The notes under the pieces: generated by a model
The model's input: only the letters and a program-made list of their open reading frames with translations
The model's database searches: none
Told to the model about the DNA's origin: nothing
Program-made: the position numbers and the translations under genes
Shown: piece by piece, positions 36,457 through 44,843 of the stretch
Position numbering within the stretch: the stretch's first letter is position 1
How the letters are laid out: each line of letters opens with the position of its first letter
Source: Thermosipho affectus
Lineage (GTDB): Bacteria > Thermotogota > Thermotogae > Thermotogales > Fervidobacteriaceae
Reading direction: 5' to 3'
Assembly: GCF_001990485.1 (NCBI RefSeq)
Contig: NZ_LBFC01000018.1
Span: 62,001-126,000, forward strand
Length of the DNA: 64,000 bases

Positions 36457-36485
36457 TTGACAAAATGTAAAATATATTTTACAAT
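36457..36485 (+). promoter_or_regulatory. Promoter of HTH/membrane-protein cassette with internal operator
   Basis: TTGACA (36457-36462), 17-base spacer, TACAAT (36480-36485). The palindrome TGTAAAATATATTTTACA (36466-36483) fills the spacer and touches the -10, so a bound protein would block RNA polymerase. Probably autorepression by the following HTH protein. Confidence 0.8.
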
Positions 36486-36506
36486 AATTATTGGAGGTAA
36501 AGTGTA

Positions 36507-36707
36507 ATGAAAAATAAGATAAAGTTTTTTAGGGCTTTAAATAATATAACCCAAGAAGAACTTGCAAAAAAAGTAGGAGTTTCAAGGCAAACTATAAATT
36601 ATATAGAAAGAGGAAAATATGTGCCATCGGTATTACTTGCGTTGAAAATAGCTAGAGTGTTTAATTGTCAAGTTGAAGAGGTATTTATTTTAGAAGAAGG
36701 TGATTAA
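36507..36707 (+). CDS. Cro/C1-type HTH regulator
   Basis: 66 aa, one helix-turn-helix domain: ALNNITQEELAKKVGVSRQT, then NYIERGKYVPS and LALKIARVFN. Such 60-70-residue proteins often pair with a membrane protein encoded next to them. ATG follows GGAGG. The promoter spacer contains an 18-bp palindrome, the expected binding site. It overlaps the next gene by up to eight bases. Confidence 0.92.
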   Translation: MKNKIKFFRALNNITQEELAKKVGVSRQTINYIERGKYVPSVLLALKIARVFNCQVEEVFILEEGD

Positions 36708-37338
36708 AATTAGAAAAATTTTGTCTTTTTTTGAAATAGTATTGCTCTTTATAATCACATTTATGATTTCAATTAACAGATGGTTTTCTATTTTTTATCT
36801 TTTACCTATATTTTTTGAGTTATATAAAGATATGTTTTCTAAAGAGGTTGATGAATTTGAAAGGTTGGTAAGGTATAAAACGTCTAATATTGTGTTATAT
36901 ATTGTTATTTGTATGTCTGTGACATTTTTGTTGTTGGGATTATTTCCAACAAGGGATATTTATTATTTTTACATATTGTTTCCTTTACTTTTGAGAAGCC
37001 TATTGTATATAGGATATTTTTATAGAAGAAAAAGAGTGATAAAAGTTACCGGATATACACTGTTTATAATGTTATCAATTTTTATACTGTTATCTCATGG
37101 TTTTACAAAAGAGAGTTTGTTTGAGTGTGTTGTGCCTTTGTTAATATTAATTTCTACATGGGTTTCAATATACTACAGATTGGTTGGCGGTGTAATGTTC
37201 TTTGGATATTTTTTAGTATTTAGTTTTTATATCTTTAGAGGTACTTTAAATGTAGGGAAAGTACTTGTATATTCTTTACTTGGAACTGTTTTGTTATTTT
37301 TGAGTGTTCAGTCTGTGAGAAAGGAGGAGAAAATATGA
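36700..37338 (+). CDS. Membrane protein partner of the HTH regulator
   Basis: 212 aa with about six hydrophobic segments. No family recognised. The GTG at 36700 has only a poor ribosome site. A better-spaced start would be an ATT at 36709 behind AAGGTGAT (4 bases), making 209 aa; the choice is open. Gene order HTH then small membrane protein is common in Gram-positives and Thermotogales, but its role is unclear. Overlaps the next gene by four bases (ATGA). Confidence 0.75.
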   Translation: MIKIRKILSFFEIVLLFIITFMISINRWFSIFYLLPIFFELYKDMFSKEVDEFERLVRYKTSNIVLYIVICMSVTFLLLGLFPTRDIYYFYILFPLLLRSLLYIGYFYRRKRVIKVTGYTLFIMLSIFILLSHGFTKESLFECVVPLLILISTWVSIYYRLVGGVMFFGYFLVFSFYIFRGTLNVGKVLVYSLLGTVLLFLSVQSVRKEEKI

Positions 37339-37787
37339 AAAGATATATATTATTGCTGTTGTTTTTTAGTGGAGTGATTTTGGCAAATGGATTTAGTTAT
37401 ATACTCGGAGTTGTGATTACTGGTACTGTTTTTCCTTATTTTGAAGTAAAGTATAATTTGGAAGAAATATCTATTGGTTGTTCGATAGGAATGACGTTTG
37501 TAGAAGATAAAAAGAATGAATTTTACGATTTTTTATTATCACCGAAAGTTAGTATATCATACTTTCCTTTTAAACAATTTTTTATAAAAGCTAATTTTCG
37601 AACGATAGTTGTGTTTCCGTATCAACAAAAGCAGTTATATCTCTTTGGTGCTGGGATAGGCTATGGGATACCTTTTAATAATGGAAAAATTAATTTTTTG
37701 TTATCTGAAAATATTTCATTGCCAATAAGTGCGGCAAATAAGGTTAGTAGGCCTATACCTATATTAGAATGCGAATATGAGTTTTGA
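37335..37787 (+). CDS. Exported beta-rich small protein, unknown
   Basis: 150 aa. Signal peptide (about 1-18, MKRYILLLLFFSGVILANG) followed by alternating polar/hydrophobic strands and a C-terminal Phe (ECEYEF), a pattern seen in small outer-membrane barrels. No family recognised. ATG overlaps the membrane-protein stop by four bases and has GGAGG in front, so it is translationally coupled. Third gene of the cassette. Confidence 0.65.
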   Translation: MKRYILLLLFFSGVILANGFSYILGVVITGTVFPYFEVKYNLEEISIGCSIGMTFVEDKKNEFYDFLLSPKVSISYFPFKQFFIKANFRTIVVFPYQQKQLYLFGAGIGYGIPFNNGKINFLLSENISLPISAANKVSRPIPILECEYEF

Positions 37788-37795
37788 AAAAAATA

Positions 37796-37823
37796 AAAAT
37801 GAGGGGGAATTCCCCTCATTTTT
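37796..37823. terminator. Bidirectional terminator
   Basis: AAAATGAGGGG (37796-37806) and CCCCTCATTTT (37812-37822) with a five-base loop. It ends both the cassette and the convergent PilJ-type receptor. Confidence 0.92.
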
Positions 37824-37827
37824 GATT

Positions 37828-39507
37828 TTAAACTTTAAAACCTTCCACACTTTTTTTAAGTTTTTGTACAATTTCTGAAATATCATTGGCTTTATCTTTT
37901 GCAGAAATAATTTCTTCACCTTGTTCGTTGATTGTTTGATTAATTTCTATCATATTTTGTGTTATTTCATCTATTAGTTTTGATATCTCTTTAATATTAC
38001 TTGCCATTTCTTCAGCAGATGCACTTTGTTCTTGAGATACCGCGGCGAGATCTTCGGACTTTCTTGAAGTATTTTCTACGTTTTTTCTTATAACGATAAA
38101 TTTTTCGTTCATCTTTTTCATCTTTTCAATTATTTCATTTATAGATGCTACCATTTTGCGGCTTGAATCAGCTGTTTCTTTTGATTCTTCCTTAATATTT
38201 CCAAGTTTTATGGAAATTTCCTGTGTGGATTTTTTAGCTTCTTCGGCAAGATTTCTAATTTCATCGGCAACTACTGCAAATCCCTTTCCAGCTTCACCTG
38301 CTCTTGCCGCTTCAATTGCCGCATTAAGTGCTAAAAGGTTTGTTTGTTCTGCTATTCCGCTTATAACTCCCAATATATCACTTACCGCATTTGCAGATTT
38401 TTCGAGAATTTCAGATTTTTCTAGCATTTCATTTGATTCAAAGCTAACTACTTCTATATCTTTGTTTATTTCGTCAATGATTTCCATTCCATTTTTTGCT
38501 TCATCTAGGATTTCGTTCATGTTGTAGGATAATTCTGTTGCAGTTTCAGCAACAGATACAGCGGAATTTGCAACTTCCTGAACATCAGAGTCTATTTGAC
38601 CTACACTTTCTTCAATTTCTTGAAGGTTGTTTGTGAATATATCTGTTACTTTCATGATATTTTCTGATTTAACTCCTACATTATTGAGAAATTCTTTTAG
38701 ATTATTTACGGAAGAGGATACTTCTTTTGTATTTTTAATAATTGATGTTGCTATGTTCTTAACAATTTCAATAAAAGCATTGAAGCTTTTGGCAATTTTT
38801 CCCAATTCATCATTTGTAACAACTGGTATCTGTTTTGTAAGATCAGCTTCTCCTGATTCAAGTTGTTTAAGTGTTTTAAGGAGATGTTTTAGAGGTTTGT
38901 AAATGGTGTTTAAATAGATGAAAATGAAGAGTGCAACAATGGAAAAGCCTAATATAGTTAACCAAATTTGTATCTGTTTCATCCAAGAAACTTTTCGTTC
39001 GGCAAATTTTTGAAACAGAGAAACTGCGGTGTTCATTTCAGAAAGAAGTTTTTCGTTGTTGTCTATTATGTATTTAATTGCATCTTTATCTTTTCCGTTA
39101 CTGTTTATAACTTTTTGAATTGCGTTTTTGAATGGTAAGAAAAGTTTTTCTACAACAATTAATTGGTTTTTGATTTCGTTGGTTCCTGCAGGTGGGATTT
39201 CTACGGGATTTTTCATGGCAAGATCTGTATATGTTTTTCCTCCATCTTTTAATGCGTATAAAGTTGTTTCGAAAAGTTTCATAGTCTTTGAGAGTTTTTC
39301 TTTGTAACTCATGTCACCGTGCGAGATTATTAAAGATTCTTTGGATATTTTTTGTGTTAACATTCTTTGCCTTCCTGCCAAATTAACAATTAAAGAGTCA
39401 AATTTTTGAGAATTTGTTATTACATGAGTACTTATAAAGATTGTAAGGATTAGAAATGCCAAAATAATCATTGGAACTATTAGCTTTAGTATTATATGTT
39501 GCCTCAT
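37828..39507 (-). CDS. Methyl-accepting chemotaxis protein with PilJ-like sensor
   Basis: 559 aa. N-terminal helix (about 8-28), then a helical sensor with [16 protein letters not shown], the hallmark of type IV pilus/nitrate-sensing PilJ-type domains (about 40-165), a second helix (about 180-200), HAMP (about 200-255), and a signalling domain with [20 protein letters not shown]. PilJ domains in NarX relatives bind nitrate or nitrite; the ligand here is unknown. ATG follows AGGAGGG. Ends at the shared terminator. Confidence 0.93.
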   Translation of the reverse strand: MRQHIILKLIVPMIILAFLILTIFISTHVITNSQKFDSLIVNLAGRQRMLTQKISKESLIISHGDMSYKEKLSKTMKLFETTLYALKDGGKTYTDLAMKNPVEIPPAGTNEIKNQLIVVEKLFLPFKNAIQKVINSNGKDKDAIKYIIDNNEKLLSEMNTAVSLFQKFAERKVSWMKQIQIWLTILGFSIVALFIFIYLNTIYKPLKHLLKTLKQLESGEADLTKQIPVVTNDELGKIAKSFNAFIEIVKNIATSIIKNTKEVSSSVNNLKEFLNNVGVKSENIMKVTDIFTNNLQEIEESVGQIDSDVQEVANSAVSVAETATELSYNMNEILDEAKNGMEIIDEINKDIEVVSFESNEMLEKSEILEKSANAVSDILGVISGIAEQTNLLALNAAIEAARAGEAGKGFAVVADEIRNLAEEAKKSTQEISIKLGNIKEESKETADSSRKMVASINEIIEKMKKMNEKFIVIRKNVENTSRKSEDLAAVSQEQSASAEEMASNIKEISKLIDEITQNMIEINQTINEQGEEIISAKDKANDISEIVQKLKKSVEGFKV

Positions 39508-39624
39508 ATAATCCCTCCTTTTAATTATTCTGAATATATTTTAACATATTTTTTGCGTGAATTTAACGTATGATTCAAACAAATTTGACGTGAATTTATA
39601 CACGTAAACATGTTTTATTATTTT

Positions 39625-40170
39625 TTATTTAAAAATCACTTTTAAAGGTTTTCCAAAAATAGGATTTTTATTCCATATATTGGAAAGAACTCTATGAGAA
39701 ACTTTATTTATGTTAATTCCGTCAACAATGTCTGTAGCATCCCAAATCCATACTTTTCCGTTTTTGTCAATTTTATCAAGTATTGCAACGTGATCCATGA
39801 TGCTATCACCATTTACATCGAAAAAGATTAAATCTCCCTGTTTGGCGCTGCTTGCATCTTCTAATATGACGTTGTATTTAAACAAGGCATCTGCGCTAAC
39901 GTCATATACAAGTTTTCCCTGATAGACAAAGTGTTTGACACCAAGTTGATTATAAAGATAAACAATTAATCCAGAACAATCAAATCCATTTTTAGGATTT
40001 TGCCCACCCCAATGATATGGTATTCCTTCTAATGAAGGTAAAGTTTTAAACCATTTTTCTTTGTCGGCATTTGTAATTGGAACTTGATGGAAATTTTGTG
40101 GTATGTGATTTGCTAGAAATATTCCAAAAATTAAGCCTAACACTAATCCAAGCACAAAGTAATTTTCCAT
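39625..40170 (-). CDS. NlpC/P60-family peptidase, membrane-anchored
   Basis: 181 aa. N-terminal hydrophobic helix (about 4-20). The catalytic Cys is in GFDCSGLIVYLY and the His in MDHVAILDKI; GDLIFFDVNG is the usual strand between. Family members cut peptidoglycan stem peptides or act on other amide bonds. Substrate inferred only. ATG follows AAGGAGAT. It is separated from the flanking genes by long AT-rich spacers. Confidence 0.85.
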   Translation of the reverse strand: MENYFVLGLVLGLIFGIFLANHIPQNFHQVPITNADKEKWFKTLPSLEGIPYHWGGQNPKNGFDCSGLIVYLYNQLGVKHFVYQGKLVYDVSADALFKYNVILEDASSAKQGDLIFFDVNGDSIMDHVAILDKIDKNGKVWIWDATDIVDGININKVSHRVLSNIWNKNPIFGKPLKVIFK

Positions 40171-40521
40171 TATTTTTCACTATCTCCTTATTGTTATTTG
40201 ATTTTTTCTTCTATTGGAAGGCTACCATTTTTATTTTACCATTTACACATATGTGGTGGAGAAACTAAAATTGAAAAAACTAAACATCAAAAAAATCGAA
40301 TTCCTATAGATAGGATACAAACATAACGTTGTAAGTGCTTTTTTGATAAGAAAATACACTTTTAATTAAGTAAACGTTTATTTCATTATCGGAAGTTTTC
40401 TAAAGAAATATAAATTTGCTATTTTTTGCTCTTTAATTTATAGATTTTCATCTAAAATAGTTAAAGTGTTTGAATTTTAAGGGAATTAGAAGTATAACAT
40501 GTATATAACATATAACGAATA
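40171..40521. other. Gene-free AT-rich region
   Basis: About 350 bases between the NlpC/P60 gene and the terminator of osmC. It should contain the NlpC/P60 promoter (minus strand), but no clear -35/-10 pair was found. No repeat or RNA gene was recognised. Short inverted motifs (TATAACATGTATATAACATATA) occur near 40493-40514. Confidence 0.5.
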
Positions 40522-40557
40522 ACAAAAAACCTGGGCGTATGTTATATTACCCAGGTT
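40522..40557 (-). terminator. Terminator after osmC
   Basis: AACCTGGG (minus strand from 40557) and CCCAGGTT with a 14-base loop, followed by TTTTTTG on the minus strand. Confidence 0.8.
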
Positions 40558-40575
40558 ATTTCTTACGTTATGCAC

Positions 40576-41016
40576 TTAAAATTTACTTAATGAAAACTTT
40601 ATGGGTGTAGGATTTGCTAAGTTGTCTGAAACAGGGCATCTTTGCTCGACTTTTTTTAACCATTCATTTAATGTTTCTTCTGAAGCGTTTGTTTCAAGGG
40701 AAAGAGAAACATTAATTTGGGTAAATCCCGTTCTATCTTCTGAAGGTTTTCCTAAAAATTTATTTGGATTTAAATCTCCTTCGATATCTATTTTTATTTT
40801 TTTTAATTCAAAGCCCATTTCTTTTGCAACCAAATGACCTACAACATTTAAACAGCCTGCAAAAGCTGCTAGAAGATACTCAACGGGATTTGGACCTTCA
40901 TCTTTTCCCCCAAGGTTTTCAGGTTCATCAATTGTCATTTTAAAATTCCTTGCAGTTACTAGTGTTTTGGTAAAATTTTCACTTTCTGCTGAAACTCCAA
41001 ATTTTACAAATGCCAT
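40576..41016 (-). CDS. osmC: OsmC/Ohr-family peroxidase
   Basis: 146 aa. The conserved core contains the two redox Cys residues: FAGCLNVV (Cys about 55) and EQRCPVSDNL (Cys about 127). EGPNPVEYLLAAFAGC is typical of the OsmC family, which reduces organic hydroperoxides with dihydrolipoamide or similar thiols. ATG follows AGGAGGTGAT. A PerR-like box lies upstream. Monocistronic, own terminator. Confidence 0.93.
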   Translation of the reverse strand: MAFVKFGVSAESENFTKTLVTARNFKMTIDEPENLGGKDEGPNPVEYLLAAFAGCLNVVGHLVAKEMGFELKKIKIDIEGDLNPNKFLGKPSEDRTGFTQINVSLSLETNASEETLNEWLKKVEQRCPVSDNLANPTPIKFSLSKF

Positions 41017-41027
41017 ATTATCACCTC

Positions 41028-41042
41028 CTGTATTGATTATAA
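41028..41042. promoter_or_regulatory. PerR-like box at the osmC promoter
   Basis: On the minus strand TTATAATCAATACAG matches 11 of 14 defined PerR positions (first half-site perfect) and contains the -10 TATAAT (41041-41036). The -35 is weak. Same arrangement as at the peroxiredoxin gene at 4390. Confidence 0.4.
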
Positions 41043-41163
41043 TACTTATCTATAGTGAAGAAATGAATGAATAGTAATTTTTTTGTTGCAGTTAATAAAT
41101 ATATATATTGAATTGTTGTTAAAAAAATCACAAGCAGTAGTAACAATATAATTTTTATCCAGA

Positions 41164-42435
41164 TTAATCGAAAAACTTTTTAGTTATACTAAAAATATTT
41201 TTTAAATTATCCCCAAAAATATCTTCCAAGACATCTATGTAAGAAATTTTTTGCAAACTTTCATCGGATTCAGCAAGGTTTTTAAGGTTATAGAAGATTT
41301 TGTTATCAAGTTTACCATTATCAACTTCCTTTTTTAAAATCAAAAGTGCTTTTTTGTATGGTAAAGCCTCTCTATATGGTCTAGGTTCAACCAATGCAGA
41401 ATAATAATCTGCTATAGCTATTATCCGGTTGTAGACATTTAAATATTCATCGGTTAATCCAAAAGGATAGCCTGAGCCGTCCAATCTTTCATGGTGAGCC
41501 CCACATAATATGGCTAAATTTTCAAAATTGGAATTATTTAGCATATCAATGGTATCAATGATGTGTTTTTTCATGATTAGTTGTTCTATTTCTGACAAAG
41601 GACCAGGCTTGTGCAAGATTTTAAGGGGGGTTTTTAATTTACCAAGATCATGTAAATAACCACCCATTTTTAAAATCATACCGTCTGCTTTTCCCAAAAT
41701 GTATTCACCTAATTTTTGAGAAACTTTTGAAACAAAGAAGACATGATCTTTTGTTGTTGGACTTCTTATTTCTTGGAGTAATGCTATTATTTTGGTAAAA
41801 TTTATGCTTTCTCTTAACGATAGATTTACTGAAAAATCTTTAAATGTTTCAAAATGCAGTTTATTATCTACTAATTTGTCAATTATCTTGTAATTTTTAA
41901 GTATATTTAGGGAAACTTTCTTGATGTTTTCAGGCATTTTTATCTTTTCAATTTTTTGCCATAGACTAGGAATAACTTCAGCGTAATCTTCAAAGTTTTT
42001 AATTTTGAAAAAGTACCAAGAAATAATATCAGATAATTTAATAATACTACCTATAAATCTTTCTTTAGTTTTATCAGAAAATTCGCTGTGATGATATTTT
42101 ACTGCTTCAACTGCGTCTTTTTCAAGAAATGTAATGTTTTTAATTAGGTAATATGAAATTTTTGGATGTGTATCTATGTTTTCTAAATGTTCTATTTTTG
42201 TGAGATCTCCATAATTTAACGAGTTTATTAATTTTAATAATTCGTTTAGTGTGATAAATCCTATGTCATGAAAAAGACCAACGATGAAAACATCATCATA
42301 ATTTGGTATTCCAAGTTCCTTTGCAAGAAGATAAGAAAACTTTGCAACATGTATTGAGTGTAATACAAAATCTCTATATTCGTTATAACCTATTTCTTTA
42401 AAAAGAAGAATAAAGTTTTTTAACGTAAATCTCAT
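41164..42435 (-). CDS. HD-GYP domain protein with second HD domain
   Basis: 423 aa. N-terminal HD domain (about 15-190; GLFHDIGF at 53-60, then a HHSEF) and C-terminal HD-GYP domain (about 220-400; GGYLHDLGKLK with HD at 262-263, then HHERLDGSGYPFGL at 314-327). The latter matches c-di-GMP phosphodiesterases. The GYP signature residues are intact. It therefore probably degrades c-di-GMP; the N-terminal HD may be regulatory. ATG follows AGGAGGATG. Together with the EAL protein at 17363 it suggests c-di-GMP signalling. Confidence 0.92.
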   Translation of the reverse strand: MRFTLKNFILLFKEIGYNEYRDFVLHSIHVAKFSYLLAKELGIPNYDDVFIVGLFHDIGFITLNELLKLINSLNYGDLTKIEHLENIDTHPKISYYLIKNITFLEKDAVEAVKYHHSEFSDKTKERFIGSIIKLSDIISWYFFKIKNFEDYAEVIPSLWQKIEKIKMPENIKKVSLNILKNYKIIDKLVDNKLHFETFKDFSVNLSLRESINFTKIIALLQEIRSPTTKDHVFFVSKVSQKLGEYILGKADGMILKMGGYLHDLGKLKTPLKILHKPGPLSEIEQLIMKKHIIDTIDMLNNSNFENLAILCGAHHERLDGSGYPFGLTDEYLNVYNRIIAIADYYSALVEPRPYREALPYKKALLILKKEVDNGKLDNKIFYNLKNLAESDESLQKISYIDVLEDIFGDNLKNIFSITKKFFD

Positions 42436-42548
42436 TTGCCATCCTCCTAAACAATATTATAACATGTAATGAGAATCGTTTCTAATGTAATTAAAAGACT
42501 TTCCCATTGTATTTTTTTAATGTATAATTGACAAAAGGGGGGGATTAC

Positions 42549-44270
42549 ATGAAGAGGATAATTTTTGGTGTGGTTGCATTAATCTTTGGGTATTTTGTTT
42601 TTGTTTTTTTGGTAAGTGGATATGCTAAATGGTTTTTTAGTGGAATGTATAAAATAGAATTTGCAAATATAGAGCAAAAAATGGATAAAGATGGGGTATT
42701 TCACGTACATGAAATAATAACCTTTGAGATGAAAGAACCATTTAGGGGAGTGTATAGAGAAGTACCTCAGAGTAGGGCGGTAAATATAGAAAATGTAAAG
42801 CTTTGGATTGAAAATTTTGAAGGTGAATGGGTAGAATTTTTAGAAAAAAATTCAAAGGGATTTAAAGCAAGGGTTTGGATTTCAAAAGCACCTATTTCAC
42901 CTGAGAAAATGAAACGTGTAGTTTTGCATGTCAAATACGATGCAAAATATGTGTACGAAAAAGGAAAAGATGTTTCTCAAGTATTTAGGAAATTTTGGGG
43001 AGAAGATTGGAATTCACCTGTAGAAAATTTAGTAGCACGATTTATCTTTCCGAAAAATGTAAGACTCTTAAAAGTTTATTCACATCCCAAATTAAATGTA
43101 CAAAAAAAAGGAAATGAATATATATTTAGTGCCAAAAATATCCCTCCTAATACGTTTTTAGAAGCCCGATTTTTGATGGAGAAAATTCCCGTTAAATACC
43201 AGTATGAAAATCCTATGTTAACTTTAAAGTCGGCGGAAGAAATTGAAAATGATTTTACAAAAAAATATGTATTTTCGATATTTTTACCGCCTATAACTTT
43301 TGCAGTGGTGGTTGTTTTGTTATTTTTGGTATTTAATTTTTTTGGAAAAGAAAAGAAAGTGTCGTATCAAGGTGTATATGAAAGGGAAATACCGTATCCA
43401 GATACACCCGATATAGTAAATGCAATAGTTATCAATCAACTAGGAAAAATAGATGAAAATGGAATTAACGCAGTTATCATGGATTTATACAGAAAAGGAT
43501 TTTTAAATCTTGATAAGAAAGGATATATTGAAGTTTTGGAAAAAGAAGGTAATTTAAACTCAACAGAGGGGTATTTTTATCAATTTTTGAAAAAATATTC
43601 CAGAGATGGAATATTTTCATTTTCTGATTTAAAAAAAGCTCTATCAAGAGACAAAAAACTTGCAAAAGAATTTTTGGACGATTTTAAGGTATATAAAACA
43701 CTTGTTTTGGATGAAGCAAGGTCGAGAAATTACCTTTCGGTGAAGGGAACATATATTTCATACGTAATAGGGATCACTTCCGTTATAGCTTCTTTTCTTT
43801 ACTTTCTTGTGTTTTTTAAGCAAAACTTTCTCTATCAATTTATTTTTTCAGGGTTGTTGTTTTTAGCAGGTGGTATTACCTTTATATTGCCTAGAGATGT
43901 TTTTGGAAGTTGGTCTAAAGAAGGTAGGGAATATTATCTAAAGTGGATCAATTTTATGAAATTTTTGGAAGATTATTCAGCACTTTCCATGTATCCGCCA
44001 GAATCAGTTATTTTGTGGGAAGATTATTTAGTTTATGCAACAGCACTTGGTATAGCAGACAAAGTAGAAAAACATTTGAAAAAAGTGGCACCAAAGGAAT
44101 TTGAAGAAAGTCGGTTATACTATTATCCGTATATGGGCTTTGGTAGACAATTTGTGGTTATGTCTACAGTTGCAACGAGTGCCGTTTCAGCATCTTCGTC
44201 TAATACGTTTAGTGGTGGAGCAGGAGGTGTAGGTGGTGGCTCCGGTGGCGGAGGCGGCGGAGCATTTTAA
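42549..44270 (+). CDS. DUF2207 membrane protein
   Basis: 573 aa. N-terminal hydrophobic segment (about 5-27), a beta-rich extracytoplasmic domain (about 35-235), a second helix (about 245-270), a cytoplasmic part, two more helices around 405-450, and a C-terminal Gly-rich tail (GGAGGVGGGSGGGGGGAF). This layout defines DUF2207; the function is unknown. ATG 42549 follows AGGGGGGGAT. The next gene is LemA, its usual neighbour. Confidence 0.88.
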   Translation: MKRIIFGVVALIFGYFVFVFLVSGYAKWFFSGMYKIEFANIEQKMDKDGVFHVHEIITFEMKEPFRGVYREVPQSRAVNIENVKLWIENFEGEWVEFLEKNSKGFKARVWISKAPISPEKMKRVVLHVKYDAKYVYEKGKDVSQVFRKFWGEDWNSPVENLVARFIFPKNVRLLKVYSHPKLNVQKKGNEYIFSAKNIPPNTFLEARFLMEKIPVKYQYENPMLTLKSAEEIENDFTKKYVFSIFLPPITFAVVVVLLFLVFNFFGKEKKVSYQGVYEREIPYPDTPDIVNAIVINQLGKIDENGINAVIMDLYRKGFLNLDKKGYIEVLEKEGNLNSTEGYFYQFLKKYSRDGIFSFSDLKKALSRDKKLAKEFLDDFKVYKTLVLDEARSRNYLSVKGTYISYVIGITSVIASFLYFLVFFKQNFLYQFIFSGLLFLAGGITFILPRDVFGSWSKEGREYYLKWINFMKFLEDYSALSMYPPESVILWEDYLVYATALGIADKVEKHLKKVAPKEFEESRLYYYPYMGFGRQFVVMSTVATSAVSASSSNTFSGGAGGVGGGSGGGGGGAF

Positions 44271-44288
44271 AAAATGGAGGTGGAGATT

Positions 44289-44819
44289 TTGATTTGGGTA
44301 ATTTTGATTGTTGCATTTATTGTTGTGTTATACAACGATTTAGTTAAATTGAAAAAGTTAGTGGAAAATGCCTGGAGTCAAATCGATGTACAATTAAAAA
44401 GGAGACACGATTTGATACCAAATCTTGTCAATTCTGTAAAGGGGTATATGAAATTTGAACAGGAGACGTTGGAAAAAGTTATGAAAGCTAGAGCCGCTGC
44501 TATTTCTAGCGAAGATATGAATGAAAAGATAAAAAGTGAGAATGAAATTACAGGTCTTCTATCAAGACTTTTTGCACTTGTGGAAAATTATCCCGAGTTA
44601 AAGGCAAATGAAAATGTAAAGCAATTAATGGAGGAACTAAAAAAAACAGAGGATAAAATAGCATATGCAAGGCAATTTTACAACGATATAGTTATGAAAT
44701 ACAACACAAGAATCTCAGTCTTTCCAACAAATATAGTTGCAAAGATGTTTAATTTTAAAGAAGCATCATTTTTTAAAATTGAAGAAGTGGAAAGGGAAGT
44801 TCCAAATGTAGATATTTAA
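44289..44819 (+). CDS. lemA: LemA-family protein
   Basis: 176 aa. N-terminal hydrophobic helix (about 3-17), then a long coiled alpha-helical domain with AWSQIDVQLKRRHDLIPNLV and KGYMKFEQETLEKVMKAR, the LemA signature. Family members sit in the membrane with an extracellular helical bundle; role unknown. TTG at 44289 was chosen because GGAGGTG lies 6 bases upstream; an ATG at 44274 overlaps that site. Coupled to the DUF2207 gene 18 bases upstream. Confidence 0.9.
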   Translation: MIWVILIVAFIVVLYNDLVKLKKLVENAWSQIDVQLKRRHDLIPNLVNSVKGYMKFEQETLEKVMKARAAAISSEDMNEKIKSENEITGLLSRLFALVENYPELKANENVKQLMEELKKTEDKIAYARQFYNDIVMKYNTRISVFPTNIVAKMFNFKEASFFKIEEVEREVPNVDI

Positions 44820-44843
44820 AAAAAGAGTGTGGGGGGTGTCCTT

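Noticed and set aside
40171-40521. Structured RNA or small gene in the gap before osmC
   Set aside because: Only weak AT-rich inverted motifs, no aptamer signature, no ORF with ribosome site.
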